DNA of 64,000 nucleotides, taken from the NCBI GenBank assembly GCA_035578905.1, contig JAQJVL010000147.1, positions 1,406,906 through 1,470,905 on the forward strand. Reading direction: 5' to 3'. Origin of the DNA: Stictocephala bisonia (taxonomy: Eukaryota; Arthropoda; Insecta; Hemiptera; Membracidae). This document shows positions 11,810 to 25,600 of this stretch, one piece after another. The translations under genes and the position numbers were made by a program. How positions within the stretch are numbered: position 1 is the stretch's first letter; each line of letters starts with the position of its first letter. The notes under the pieces were generated by a model. That model saw only the letters and a program-made list of their open reading frames with translations. It was not told the DNA's origin and searched no databases.

Positions 11810-12380
11810 AGACTGGTATTTAAGATTTAACTGAAAAACATAAGAATAGTTGCTATTTCTCTGGAAACGCTAAGGAGGAGCTACTAAATAAGCTCCGTGA
11901 GAACAATGAATACATTCTGTTCTCATCCTTGCATTGGCCCACTTGCACGGACCCAGCCCGCCGCATGGCGCAGTGGAAAAGCACCTGCATGGAACGCTCT
12001 CCACTACCTGCATCACCGGTAACACACTGCCACATTGGTCGGAAACCCTGCCTCAAATGCCAGAACCTAAGGTCTCTCTATTTATAATCTGTACTCACTC
12101 ACTCACCTAGACCAACCTGTCTAATTTACAGTTTTCTTTAACTGTTGGACGAGGATAACTGCTGCCGTAATGCAGGTAAACTCAACTGTTTACTAGCTGA
12201 CTGCTTACTTTGATAAGCTGCTTTAAGCTTATTTAGCACATCCCTAGTGGGGAGTGTTGCGCTGTCCGATTCTGCACTAGTGATGGGATTACTTCTTCTT
12301 TTAAGTGAACAGTGATAACCGTTCCTGCTCACTTCTAAGGCCTGTGATTTCAAACAGTGATCCCGCTCTTTTCACTTCAA
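11810..12380. other. Unassigned stretch with weak - strand frames
   Basis: Two - strand frames (11853-12056 and 12138-12353, the latter Ser/Lys/Gln-rich) have no recognised motif. TGGCGCAGTGG near 11964 looks like a Pol III A box, but no convincing B box follows. I could not assign this stretch. Confidence 0.3.
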
Positions 12381-12668
12381 CTGTGAAATTAAATGAAATG
12401 AAAAATGGCTTTATTTGGAGGCAAAGTTAGGACTATAGAGTCCTCTCTACCACTTAACCTCAGATAAATACAATTTGAGATAATTAACATAAAATTATAT
12501 TAAACTCTAGGCAATGCAATATAAAAATATTTTATATAAAGTAAACAAAAATTCAAAGATTAACTATTCTAATAAAGCTAATTAATACAATGTACAAAAG
12601 AAATTGACACTAACTATTCAAAATATAGTACAAGTCAAAAGAAAGAAAGAAAGAAAAAAACACTTTAA

Positions 12669-13794
12669 CCCTTTGACCGCCAATGTCCGATTGATCGGAC
12701 GTCTAAGGTACAGCCGAAAACCGCCAACGTCCGATTGATCGGACGCTCGAATTTCAGTCTAAAAGCGCCAACGTCCGATTGGTCGGACGTCTCGTAATAA
12801 ATTATTTACCAAGCTATTTATTGGTAATTATTTTGTATAATACATGTTTTGGACTAATAATACATCAAACTAAACTATACACAACAAGGTTTATGGTTTA
12901 CGGCACTGCTGACCTTGAAACAGCTGATTGATTTGAGTGGTTGAAATAGATGTGTAGATGGTGACCAAGCGCCTGAACGTGTGCAAAGTGCGGGAGGTAG
13001 TGGTGATCCACTCGATATTTTACCAGAAAAGAAAGAACGTAACTGTTCAGTATGCAGCAAAATAAGTACAAGCTCAGGAGGTAAAAGGAAGAAAACTAGG
13101 TACATTTGCAAACGTTGCAATAAAGGTGTACACCCGTTATGCCTCCCCAAACATATTTGCTAAAGAAAATAAAAAAACATGTTTTGTAAATATTTGTATA
13201 TACGTGTTATATTTATTACTATTATTATCTGGACACAAGTTGCTTTTTTTCTTCATTTTGTGTGTAAAATAAATTGAGTTAGAAGGAAAACATATACTTA
13301 TGGAAATGTGAAGGAAACTGAAGACATATTAAAAATGTAAGTTTTAACACATTTGCTTAGTTTATTACTTTTTAATATTATTTGTTTATTTCTTGGTAAA
13401 AAGTTCTAATTTTTTGTACCAGCAATTAGAACCATATTGTCTATAAAATGCCCTTGTTTCCGACGTGTAAATTGTGTTTCTCTCATTCCGATTTTTGAGT
13501 GTAAAAAATATATTTTATAAAAAACAAGTACTAAATAGCACTATAAAACGATTGTAAAAATATAATTACTGGCCATAAGACACTTTATTTTACATTATAT
13601 TTACAGCCGTAATACTAGAATAAAAACAATAAAAAAATTATTCAATTCGGATAAAAAATATGGAAACTACGACTAATAATGTAAAATCATGTAAAATGTC
13701 TACAATTGGCCTTGGCGGTTCTCGATATGGCGGCCGGCTTAGGCGCTGGCGGCGAGCGGATAGCGTTCCTCAAATTGTCTTGGCGTTCAAAGGG
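12669..13794 (+). mobile_element. Nonautonomous piggyBac-like element with transposase tail
   Basis: TTAA at 12665-12668 and 13795-13798. Inverted ends: CCCTTTGACCGCCAA left, CCCTTTGAACGCCAAG right. Three copies of a palindromic CGTCCGATTGATCGGACG-like word occur just inside the left end (about 12687, 12729, 12774), likely transposase-binding repeats. Uninterrupted family A sequence at 10518-10530 (gtcTTTAAAgc) is the empty target. The only coding remnant is a C-terminal Cys-rich domain at 12981-13163, so the element must have relied on another transposase. Confidence 0.88.
12981..13163 (+). pseudogene. piggyBac-type transposase C-terminal Cys-rich domain
   Basis: Encodes GSGDPLDILPEKK then NCSVCSK, RYICKRCNKG, HPLCLPKHIC and a stop: the C-x2-C ... 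C-x2-C ... C ... C zinc-binding finger that closes piggyBac transposases and helps bind the element ends. The catalytic DDD region is missing. Its position inside TTAA-flanked TIRs supports the assignment. Confidence 0.8.
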
Positions 13795-14448
13795 TTAAAG
13801 ACACTATCACCAATTCATTCCTTACTCACTCTCCACATAGCCTCCACAAACCACCAGCCCACCGCCACTACAGATCCCGAATCAAATTAACCTCCACCCC
13901 GAAACGAGAGTAACCTTAGATTATTTTGATGCTATCAGGGAGCGCATTCCTAAGGTGACAAGCTATTACAGTGACAGATTTGTAATATAAAGTAGTACGA
14001 TGTACAGTGACTGATAATATTGATGCTCCCTGACGAGTATTTCTAGAACCTATTTCGTTCATGAACCTGAAACGCTCGGTCAAGTAATTGGGATTTGAAG
14101 TTTTTAAAATCTTGAGAATCAGTAATAGTAAATGATACTTACGAAGCTGTGTAAGCTTTATAGAATAGACAGTTGATTGAAGAATGGCGTAATGTGATCA
14201 TAACACCGTAGACTGAAAATAAATTTTAAACAATAGTTCTGCGCTTGTTGAAGCTTGTCCGAGAGCTTAACAGTCATCTCATTAGTTACGATGTCACAAT
14301 AATTAAAATGAGACAAAACAAGTGTCTTGACCAGCATCACTTAAACGTTAAATGGAAGAAAAGATGCATAAAATGTCAAGCAGTGAATGCCCGCAAACAC
14401 TCCATTGCACGTAGTCGTAATCTGATCAGTCCAATTCAAAGTCCTACT

Positions 14449-15622
14449 CAGTGTTGCCAGATTTTAAAAAGGCAGTATCGTACCGTCCTTCCTAAATTAT
14501 CGTACTTTAGGAATGAAATATCGTACTGTACCACAGCACTGCATTTAGTTCTTTTTAAAGTAAACTCCTTAGCAATTTTCGAATCATCAAAGCTACTTTT
14601 AATAACTTCTACTAAGTGATCTGCTGTTTTAAATGAAATGTTATGCTCAGCGAAACATCCAGCAAGCTTAATTTCAGCAATTTGTGTTTTTAAATTGATT
14701 GGAGTGCTTTTTGTAAATCCTAAAGATGTAATTTTGGGTTGCTGACTTAATACCGAAGCAATAAGCCTTTGATGCTTAACACCCTTTCCATGGTTTTTTT
14801 AATACTGTAATCTCTGCCGTCATTGATACATTGCAAATACGACGAGCTTTTAACGCAGAACTTTTTTCTGGCTCAATCCATTTCATAAAACGTTCATATT
14901 TTTCCCATTGCGGTCTATACTTCTGTTGTTTATGTTTTGATTGAGTATATAATAAAAGTTTCTTACTTGATGAAGGTCCTTCTTCTACTTCTGAGCTCAT
15001 GTTAAAAATAAAATAATTAAATAAATAAATAAAATTATTACATATCACACACAAAATAAGACATAGACTATCTAATTAGATATATATCACCTATGAAACA
15101 CAGTTTACTTATTAATTAAGAAAGTGTAAAAAAAATAAAATTAAAAAATTAACTGTTGTATTTGTTGTAAAAAAAACACTCACTAAAACGATAAAATCAC
15201 CACCAAGTTTTTTCGATACGTTACTATTGAACTCTTACTAAAGACTGGTGTACTTGCATTTGGTGATCCCTTGTCATTCTGTTTATCAATGGAATGACAA
15301 ATAACAGCATAAACAAAAACAGTTATCAGAGGAAAGGGACGTGATGTTTAGGTGTAGCGATAAGAAGATAAGCAAAGAATTTAAGGAACAATGTTTTTCT
15401 TTCTGTTTGGTTGGCCTTTCATTGTTGGGCAAAATATTGAGAATTATTATTTTAGATTAATAGTAAATATCAAATATACTAACATTTAATTTTTAAAGCA
15501 TTTAGGCTAATAGTCAAAATTATCGTACTTTTTAGGTACGATAGTGACTTGCTATCGTATATCGTACCAGCCAGTGAAATTATCGTACAAGTACGATAAC
15601 TATCGTACGTCTGGCAACACTG
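14449..15622 (-). mobile_element. hAT element remnant inserted in family A copy 2
   Basis: Both ends carry CAGTGTTGCCAGA as inverted termini (14449 onward; 15610-15622 inverted), with subterminal ATCGTAC-rich repeats on both sides. An 8-bp duplication, gtcctact on the left and ctcctact on the right (7 of 8), fits hAT insertion; family A copy 1 near 9895 has the single uninterrupted site. The interior holds the N-terminal part of a transposase on the - strand with no DDE core. Confidence 0.85.
14460..15000 (-). pseudogene. hAT-type transposase N-terminal remnant
   Basis: From about 15000 the - strand reads MSSEVEEGPSSSKK, SKHKQQKYRPQWEKYERFMK, WIEPEKSSALKARRICNVSM, TAEITVLKK; then a frameshift near 14785 and a continuation with LIASVLSQQPKI and SFDDSKIAKEFTL. 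This matches the BED/zinc-finger-like N-terminus of a common hAT family. The upstream Met at 15054 seems to be a spurious extension. The catalytic domain and the dimerisation region are absent. Confidence 0.7.
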
Positions 15623-15681
15623 GACTCCTACTTATGACAAAACCAAGATTCTTTACTTGATCACAGTAATCTAAAGTAGAA

Positions 15682-15851
15682 GCTAAGGATACTCGGTTCT
15701 CTCATCTACGTTACACCCTGGCCATCACCATCACGGAGTAGACTTCTTCAGTAGAATCCGAACCATGTAATTTTGGATGTTTGCGTATGACAAGCGTGAT
15801 ATTCGGTTTGGATTGTTGAGTATATGACAAACCTGATACTCGGTTCTTAAC
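15682..15851 (-). repeat. SINE fragment inserted in family A copy 2
   Basis: About 170 bp interrupts family A sequence that is continuous in copy 1 (GTAGA|GTTATTT). It contains GTAGAATCCGAACCATGTA and ATACTCGGTTCTTAACACC, matching parts of the SINE at 22440-22905. Confidence 0.6.
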
Positions 15852-16344
15852 ACCGAGTTATTTAGTTGAAGCTTAGGAAATGTGTCAATATTAACATAGA
15901 ACAACATTAACAATTTGTGAAAGGTAACATAGTATGATGAAAGATACCGAGTACGAGATCGAGTCTTTTAGCTTGTTCTCTTCTGTTACTGAAATCATTC
16001 ATGAAATCCAAGTCCACAGCTGAAAAGCTAGTGCGAATACGGAGTACAGTACAGACTTAACCTCATTTAATTAAATCTATTTACTTTATAAAAACTGTGT
16101 TAAATGATTCCACATAGGTTGTTAGTTTGGTATGTCATTTTGTGTTAATCAATAAATAATAAATACCAACATAATACATAATTATACCAATATTAGTATA
16201 ATAAATTATTATACTAATATGACACTACTTCAGTTTAGATTTACAATATGATAATAATGATACCAGTTTTTAAAACTGTTGAATTGAGGAAAAGTATGTA
16301 TGTAAAAATTCGCACTTTGACTTTGTAAATTATGTGTCAAAATT

Positions 16345-16615
16345 ATGTCTGTTGAACACAGAAGATCGCACAAATTGTGCTCTATGTGTGGTAAAATATT
16401 TTCTACCAAGTCAAGTCTATTGCGACATTCAAAAAATTTACACAAATATGTAAATCCAACCAGTTTTCGTACTAAATCCCAAATACCTAGACTGATATGT
16501 CCAATTGAAGACTGCCCAATTATGTTTAGTAGGCATGATCGCCTAGTGCTGCACTTGAAGGAAAATCATGAAGTCGACTTGCCAGTCGAAGAGTTGAATT
16601 TCGCTAATGAACATG
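16345..16615 (+). CDS. Zinc-finger gene exon 1
   Basis: ATG at 16345 (MSVEHRRSHK). Finger 1: CSMCGKIFSTKSSLLRHSKN then LH (C-x2-C-x12-H-x4-H). Finger 2: CPIEDCPIMFSRHDRLVLHL then KENH (C-x4-C-x12-H-x4-H). Donor CATG|GTAAGT. Upstream (16052-16344) is AT-rich with no clear promoter motif. Confidence 0.8.
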
Positions 16616-19600
16616 GTAAGTAGGCCTATACCAAAATATTTTGCTCATTTAGCCCTATTACCTATTTTGTTGCGTTTTTATATTGTTATTTATTCATTGG
16701 CAATATTTTCAGAAATGGTAGCCAAGGCTACAATACCATACAATTGTATCCACCTTGAACGTCTAAATTTATTCATGGCTGTTTACCAGTGTAAAGCTGG
16801 GTACAAATTGGCGAACAATTGAATCATTAACACTTTGCACTCCGACGTCTGATAAACCAGACGTTCGAGTTTAGGTCAAAAACTCTTGACGTCCGATACA
16901 TCCGTGCAAACACCATGTGACAATGTCAGTCATTCGCATGCTAGCGTCTGTTTACAATATTCTACCGATGTTTTGTTTTTGTTTCTAGCCGTATGTTATA
17001 TTTGATATGTTGGTATTTATGCAGTTTCTTGCCACCAAACAAAATACGAAAATGTTTCTTGAAATAGGTCTAGGATAGGTTATATTTTCATGAGATATGC
17101 TTTTCATTCTGAAGAAATCGTGTATTTCACCGAAAAATCCGAAAAAAACCAATGTCACAACGTTTAGTATTTCTATCATATAGGCCTATCCATTATTTTA
17201 AATGGTATTTTAATCATATTCTTTTTATTTTGTGTGTTTTTTGCGCTGAATAAAAATTTGAAAACTATTGGTTTATTACAATTATTTTTCGAGATAAAAT
17301 GGAAAAACTACTTTTGCGGCAAAATGCATTACGCGATCATTTTATACAACAACTATTAATCACAAAAACCGAATTCACCTATACTCCCGCCGGATGACGC
17401 CCGGCATGCCATCACGGAAGCCAAACATCCCCGAATTTAACCCTGGATCGTGATATGGAGCATAATTTATGCTTCAGACAATGCCACCCAGAATCGTGAG
17501 GTTGAGCATAATTTATGCTCATGCATTAAAATCACTAAAACATATGTGTTACATCAAGCAAGCATAACAAAGTTGATACCAATCAACGCAGAATGTTCTG
17601 ATCTATAAATTTCAGAATTTTAATAATTTTTTTATTCAATTTTATAAACGTAGGAAAATGTGCAACAACAAACTTCCGCTCAGTTTCCGCCCGGCTAAAG
17701 TCGGGAGCGGCGAAAAGGCCGATGTTTGTCGAATGACCGAAGGACAACCAGAAGACGGAATAATTCGTACCAAATATCAGTTTGTAGGGAATAAAATACT
17801 CTATCTAATAAAACAAATTGCATTGTTTTAGCTGCATTGGGTATTTTACAAAAAATGTTTTCGTGTACCCTTGTTTGAGTGTTTTCTCTCAAGTGAGTCG
17901 AGGCACCTTTGATGAAAGTTTAGGTAATAAGTTGTTTATTAATATATAAAAAACAAAAAATAGCCAGAAAGGTAAAGAGTTCATATGTCGATTAGTGCCA
18001 TTTCAAGTGATTTTCATGCAGTATGATGGCAATGGTCACATGACAAGATTTCTGTTCGGCGAGTACAAAGAGGACCCGGCAACGACAGTCAGTCGTCTAG
18101 GCCATATTGTTTGGTGCACGTCAGATTTTACTTGTCAGTGTTTTATTTGTTATTAGCGTTATAAATTAATATTTGTACTATTACAGTTATGTGTAATGTA
18201 TAATGTAGTGATAGTGGAATATGTTATAGTGTAAAAACATTAATAATACTAAAAAATATGTTAATTAGTTTTGATCTTTGTTTATTATTATTGTACATAA
18301 TGATAATCATAATAAAAACAACAGTCTAGCATACAAAGAATGCTCAAATTTATCAATATCAAAGGATCCTGGGATGCAGAACTAAGAGTGTGTCATTTCA
18401 CTTTATAATGTAGGCCTAGTTATAAGTATATTTCAGTGTTTATTTGATAGCTGTGAATATATTTATGTAGGTACTAGCTTAAACATTATTTTTTATCCAA
18501 TTTAAGTTAACAAAGTGTTCACAGGTAGGGTATTAGTGTAGCATGATAAAAATAATAATAATTTTTAAAAAATATATACTAATTCTGTTCAATGTAAATT
18601 ATTTATTTATTTTAGTTACGTGACAACAATATGACAGTATGTTATTATATAGTGCTAAAACCTTATTTATGGCACTAAGGTAATACATTTGTTATATTTC
18701 TTTTCAGAAATATGTGTTCTATCAAGTTTAACTGTTATATAAATTCCCTAAAAATAGTTTATATTTTTTATAATGTTTACAATATGCACTATTTTTCAAG
18801 TGCTGTTTAAACAATTTGCACATGCTCACTTATGGTGTTATAAGTTTTATACTTTTTAAAATATTTTCATATATTTTATATTTTCTTGTAGCTAATAGAT
18901 TGTACTAATAAAGTACACGGAGCAAAAAATTACACAAACCCCTTATTTTTCGATTGTTATGTAATTTTTCAAAGAAATGTTTGTTTCCATGGTAAAAATT
19001 TTATTTTTCCAACAAACTGAAAATATAATAATTTGTTTATGGGTACAATATGACTGTTTTTTCTAAACAACATTTTCTTGTCTATTCAGTGCTGATATTT
19101 TTGAATTTTTACTTGTACTATTTGTTTCCCTACATGATCATACTCTGTAACTTGGCACATTTTTTTCATTTTTGCGTTTTATGAAAACAAAAAATTCCCT
19201 AAAAAAACCTAGTAGTTTATTTAAAATGTAACAACATATTTTAGTGCACTAAATAATAAACACTGGCTATCTTGGAATTATTTACAAAAACTTTAGTGCT
19301 ACTAGGGAGGGTTATAACTTATAATTTACATGCAATGTTTTCAATCTTTTCTTGACAATAATTATTTACTAAATTTTTTTGTTAGTTTTGATGGTAGTAT
19401 GTGAATGTACAGTTATTTAGAAGAAAAAAGATATGATAAAATTTGCATTTAGAGCATATTTATTATTTTTTATGATTTTTATAAGAAAGGCTTGCGAAGC
19501 GCTGAAAAAAGGACCTAGCAGTGGGGAACACAATGGATAACCCATTACTCACGATGTAGGGTTAATGCAAATTACGAACTAAACCACGTATTTAACTGAA

Positions 19601-22600
19601 AATTTTGACAAACAAATGTCACAACCTTTGGTATTTCTGTCATATTTCCGTTAATTTAAATGGTATTTTAATCTTATTTCTGTTAATTTGATGTGTTTTT
19701 TGCGCTGAATACGAATTTGAAAACTATTTTGGTCTATTACAATTATTTTTCAAGATATAATGGAAAAACTACTTTCACGGTGAATCGTGATTAGAGGCTA
19801 TTACGTGATCATTATTTATAAAACTAATATTAATCACGAAAACCAAATTCACCTCTATTTCTGCCTGATTAACGGCCAGCAGGCCATCACGGAGGCCAAA
19901 CAATCAAATTTAACACAAATTACGAATTTTTGTTGAGTAAATAGACAACAAGGATAAGTTAGGTTATGTTTGGTTAGATCAGTAAAAAATTCATTTTTCA
20001 GGCTGAAAAAATTATTTTACTGCAAAACCAATTATATATTTGTGTTCAGCATTAAAAAACACGTGAAATGAAAAAAAAAAATTTAAGAAATAACTATTTT
20101 TTTAAAAGATGGTTTTTCCAGTATCTGAGTAAGTTTTTCGATTTTTCTGTAAAAAACGAGTTTTCCCCGGATGAAATCAACTCTTTCAGTGCCAACAAAT
20201 TTTGGAAGGGTGTTACAAAAGTGCCACTCATTTTTACATTGAGTGTATCCAAAAGTGCCCTAGGAGTTTCACTAGATTTGTAAGGGTTTGGGGATGAACC
20301 TTTTTTGTTTTATTTGAAGGGTTAGAATAAACATTTTTACACCATAGTATATTAAAGGTTCTCAGTTCGATCCCAATCAGAGTCGTAACACATTTTGAGA
20401 AGGATCAGCTGATAATCACCGGCTGTTCATTTGTCATTGGGCTATTAATTAATGACACTTTCTAAGGAATAGTTGGCCTTAGTTTGTAACAATGACTACA
20501 TTCGCTCATCTACACTTATCACACTCATTCGAAGTCCATATTCGCCCATATCTTGACGATCGGCGTCTTAAGAATAAATAAATAAATATCCAAATTCAAA
20601 TTGCTTTATTGTCACAAAAAAAGTTCAAAATACATAGTGCTATTGAATAGGTGACATTGTCAATAATCCTTAAATACTAACAAATATTTACAAAATGCGA
20701 TATAAACACTAAAAAATACATATTTCAACTTTCTACCTCACATTCATCATAATATAGTCAGGATTAATAAATTCTTTAACAGAGTAAAACACATTTTCTA
20801 TTAAATATTGCTTGAGTGATTTTCTATAAACAGACATTGGTTCAATTGACTTAATTTCATGAGGCAGTCTGTTAAAAAATTTCCCTCCCATATAAGTGGG
20901 ACAACTTTGAAACAAGCTGAGGCGATGCTTATTGTGTATAAAATCTCCTTTATTTCTTTTATTGTATTGATGTTGACATTTATTGGGTTGGGGGTTAGTC
21001 TTAACAAATAAAATACATTTAAAAATATATAAAGAAGGTAGAGTAAGCAGTCCTAAATTTCTAAATAGAGGTTTACAAGATGTTCTCAGTTTTGAAAACG
21101 TCATAATCCTAATAATTTTTTTGGACTTTGAAAATACTATTTAAGGCGGTAGCTGATCCCCAAATTTCAACTCCGTATTGCATTATAGGGTAAAAATAAG
21201 CATAATAAACCATTAATCTTGTACCAAGATCAGTTGCACTTCTCAAGATTGACATTTGGAAACAAGCTGAGTTTAATTTCTTCCTTTTTTACAGATTCTA
21301 GATATAATTTCCAATTTAGATTTTGATCGAATGTTATTCCTAAAAAGTTGGTTGACGCTGTAGAATTAACAAAACTGTTGTTAATTTGAACTTTAAATTT
21401 TGCTATATCTTTACATTGAGTAGTTTGAAATTTTACCAAATTGGTTTTTTCAAAATTTAGATTCAATCCGTTATTCTTAAACCAAAAGGACAGTTATTTA
21501 TTGTTTGGTCTGTTATTTACTGTAGTTCAGATATGATATTTGCTTTAAGTATGGCTGTCGTGTCGTCTGTGTAAAGAATGAGATCTGCATCAACGCTACT
21601 GCTAAATAACCAAAGATTAACATGCATTACAACTATTCTATTTGTAATGTTCTTATAATTAAATTTTATAAGTACTAACCAACATTTTTTTGTTTTGCTA
21701 TTGATTTTGTTATATTAAAAAAAGAATGGTTACCATATTCAACATTGCCACAATTTCAGCTGTAGGGGAATTTGTGACTACCCACCAAATGGAGGAAGCG
21801 TGTTGTCTGAATCTTTTCCAGTGCATCTTGAAGGTAAAGCTGATGTGGGGACCAAATAGTATTCGACATGCGGCCGCATAAGGGAACAAAAGAGGGGTTT
21901 TAGGGTCTTAAAAGAATCTCCATGAAGCCGAAGTTGTGAGCGGCTGAATTACAGGCTGATCCCATAATCTAATAAACGCTATTCTTAGGATCATGCAGTT
22001 TGGATTTTCATATAGCCTACTATTTTCATTACTTGTAACCATTTGAAACATGTTTCAGTACTTACTAACACTTTTTTACAAAAATTATGATAGTTACATA
22101 TATATTTTGTAACTCAGACGTTTTTATGTACAATGTAATAAATTACTCAACTCATTAGCCATTTGGGTCCACCATTTGACTTGCCTATCACTTTATTTGT
22201 CTACATGAGTCAAGTAATGAGACAAATAATAATTCAGCTACTATATCACCTTTCTACTCAGGAAAATTGGTAAACCTACTGTGCAGAGGAGCTTTTTATA
22301 ATAAAACTAGCTTTAAATTTTGAACACAGGAAATCAATGTAGTCTACATTTGTATGAAAATGACCTAGAGAATATATTATTCCACTAATAAAGCTAGAAT
22401 TCAATTTTGAACATAGAAAAATCTGTATACTCTTTTGATTGATTGATTCATTCATTATTCATCTCTAAGACGCCGATCGTAGAGATATGGGTGAATATGA
22501 GGAGTGAATGAGTGTGATGAGTGTAGATGAACGAGTGTAGTCATTGTTACTATCTGAGTTCGACTTAGCTCAGAAAGGACTATTTATTAATAGCCCAATA

Positions 22601-25600
22601 GCCAGGGCAACTATGGGACCTACAGCTTTACGTGGAATCCGAACCACGTAGTGTTGGTCTGATTTTCAGATAACTGTCAATCCTGACACTCAGTTCTCTT
22701 CCCTACACAACATCTGAACCTTGACTACCATTTAACACGGACACTCCAGACTTCTCTAGTAGTGTCTACATTGATGACAACTATTGAGCGGACACCGTGT
22801 CGGTATTAAGAGAACCGAGCATGAAACCTATTGCCTACAATCTCCCAAACACTTTGTCCCTAAGTAGCTGGGCTACAGCACTGCGCCACCAGTGCCGACA
22901 ATAATAGAACCGACTACACTTGTGTATGTGTTTATTAGTGCTCGTCTCTGCATAGTATGACTACCAGCACAGAATACATGACGGTTATTAGTGGCTTAGA
23001 CCACGTATTCAGAAATCACTTTAGGCCTAACTTTTGTCAGTCTTAACTGCACCTTTAAAGTATGCCTACCGAAAGAAAGTTTCATTGCCTTGAATGATAT
23101 TCACATTTAATTTAGTAGCTATTTTTTAAACTTATTTTTCAGCGGCTATGTAAATAGCTCATAGAAAATGTTACATAGTTATTTGGCCTCATCCCTGCTA
23201 TATTGACGATTTGTTTGTTTTCAGATTTTTTAGACTGGAAGTATGAAGTTCAAAGAGAAACTTCTGTTGAATACATCAAGGAAACGTCAACCAAAACTTG
23301 TCCTGATGGTTCAAGGAAGTTATATTTAGTATGTCATCGCTTATATAGACCAAATAGACCTTTAAAAAACACTGAAGATCGTCAACGTGCATTAAAGTCA
23401 CAGGGCTCAAAAAAAGTTACCAAATCCTGCCCATCAAGGATAGAAGTTGTTTACAACCAGGATTTGACTTTATATGTAAAGTTTTGGACAAACCACTATG
23501 GCCATACCAGAGATCTATATCATATTTCACTGGATAAACCAACAAAAGAATATCTTGCAAGTAAGTTTTCGATATAAAAATTATGCGGCATCTACCATGT
23601 TGAACCTGAACAGTCCAGATGACTTAGCCACTGTACATGAACTCAAAGTCATTGCCCTTTTGCATCAATATCACTGTACGTGTATGGGTGGGTGGGTCAA
23701 TACCACTGTACGTGTATGGGTGGGCGGGTGGGTCATTACTACTGTACGTGTATTGGTGGGCGGGTAGGTCAATATTACTGTACGTGTATGGGTGGCAGGT
23801 GGGTCAATACCACTGTATATATATATATATATATATAATTTGCGAAAGGTTTTGTTTTAATTGGTGTTGACAATTTTATATTCTGAACTGGTAATTTTTT
23901 TAAATCAGTGACACCTTGTTGGTTATGTGTAAAAGAACACTTACTAGTCCTAACCTCACCATTTGTACACTTTGTTGTCAATAAAGTGAGTTCAAATTTT
24001 CAGCATTTTCTCTAGTTTTTTTTATTTTTTACTAAAGCTTAAGATAGAAGTCGTTAATGCAGCATATAAATTATTGATGAACATGATTTTTTGTACTGGC
24101 TACTATAAATAAAAAATAGAGGTAGAGGTAAATATTTTCAATTTGGATTACAATCAGTTTTTAGTTTAAAATTATTACTTAAGTGTTGTACATTACCTAT
24201 TTTAGTTTTTATGTACAACATAGTCGTAACAAGTAGCCATAAGTGCTACCATGAAATTAAGGAAATCTCATTGAGGAGAGCTATTTACATTATGTGACCT
24301 GTTGATTACTTTTTCCAACACCATCTTAAAATTTTGAAAAATGTTCAGCTTATATTGATTCAGCTTATATTGATTATACCTATTAGGTAACACTAGAGCA
24401 AGGTTTCATATTGATTACACCTATTAGATAGCACTAGAGCAAGGTTTCATATTGATTACACCTATTAGGTAACACTAGAGCAAGGTTTCATATTGATTTT
24501 CATGAAAACCGGACAAAAATACACTACAAAAAATAAAAAATATACACATTTTTCAGAAACCACATTGAAATGGCAAAACAGACTTTGTTAATTTGTTATA
24601 TACTTTTAGGCAACCCTATACAAAGATTTTATGTCAAGGTTAACAGATATTGGAAAAAAATGCACTGTATAAAACCACTTTTTTTGTATATTCAACACCA
24701 AAAGGGTTAATTTTAGCGTGTCGATTTTGCTGGTTAACAAAATCTTTCTATGGCAAGATGTTTATGAAAAGAACTTTTTGCAACATTTCTTGATAATTGG
24801 AAACAAATGCTACTTGTAGAAAGTCTATACGTACATAATGCATTAATATATGGTTTTGATATCTTACTCAAAATATATACATTTTTAAATGGCAATATGT
24901 GTAATGTTACCACATTTTTATTTATTTATTACTAACCCTTACAACAAGTGCAATCTATAAAATATAAATTAATAATTATTACAGTATCCATTTAGTATAA
25001 TTTTACTATTCTAAACAGTAAAAGTATAACATAATGACCTAACTGTAAATATTATTACAATTTAAGTATAAAATAAACTACCCAATAGAGAAAAGGTAAA
25101 TTAGCATCATTATCTTGTAAATAAATATAACATAGTAAGGCAACAATAGTTGGCAGAAACTACCTAATAAAGTTACTCAGTAATATTAATAGTTTATAAA
25201 ATTGGTTTTATTTTTTTTAAATAAATATTAAATTGGACAAAGCACATAATCATTGAAATCCATTATTATATTGCACATTTTAAACAAGTAATGATTTTAA
25301 CAATAAGGAAAAAATAGACACAACATGAACAAGTGTAATGAGGTCGTTAAAAAACTAATAAATTGGACACTACACATAATCATTCAAAGACAAATATCTA
25401 AGAAATATTTAAATTAACCCTAGATGGTGGCCTAGAGCATACCATATGCTGCATCAAATTCCTATGTCATTGTGAACTATCATGTGTTCTTTTGTTAAAC
25501 TCAATATAACATACAGTATATTTATCATCAAGCAAGCAGGACAAACTTGGTACTAATCATCGTAGAATGTTCTGTTATGTACATTTCAGATTTCTATACA

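Larger units (their letters stand above)
12385..15910 (-). mobile_element. Non-LTR retrotransposon, family A copy 2, split by three insertions
   Basis: Removing the insertions at 12669-13794, 14449-15622 and about 15682-15851 leaves roughly 1 kb that is the reverse complement of the RT C-terminus and 3' UTR at 9790-10560 (e.g. VNIDTFPKLQLNNS at 15890, LVKTLVLSHFNYCDIV at 14330, the 3' UTR around 13800-13930 and 12600-12660). Truncated at its 5' end near 15910; the 3' end on the - strand is near 12385 after an AATAAA. The 3' UTR differs from copy 1 beyond about 150 bp. Copy 1 supplies the empty site for each insertion. Confidence 0.85.

Noticed and set aside
11960..12060. Possible tRNA or SINE (TGGCGCAGTGG A-box-like word)
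   Set aside because: No B box at the right distance, no cloverleaf, and no similarity to the SINE family found elsewhere in the window.
20068..20283. 71-residue frame starting MKKKNLRNNY
   Set aside because: Lies within a repeat unit that recurs without the frame near 59700-59900.
23667..24491. Regular direct repeats considered as a CRISPR array
   Set aside because: The units abut each other with no unique spacers, and the window is a eukaryotic genome with introns. They are minisatellites.
24700..24712. AAAAGGGTTAA as another piggyBac-like right end
   Set aside because: No partner CCCTTTT end after a TTAA within several kb and no subterminal palindrome.
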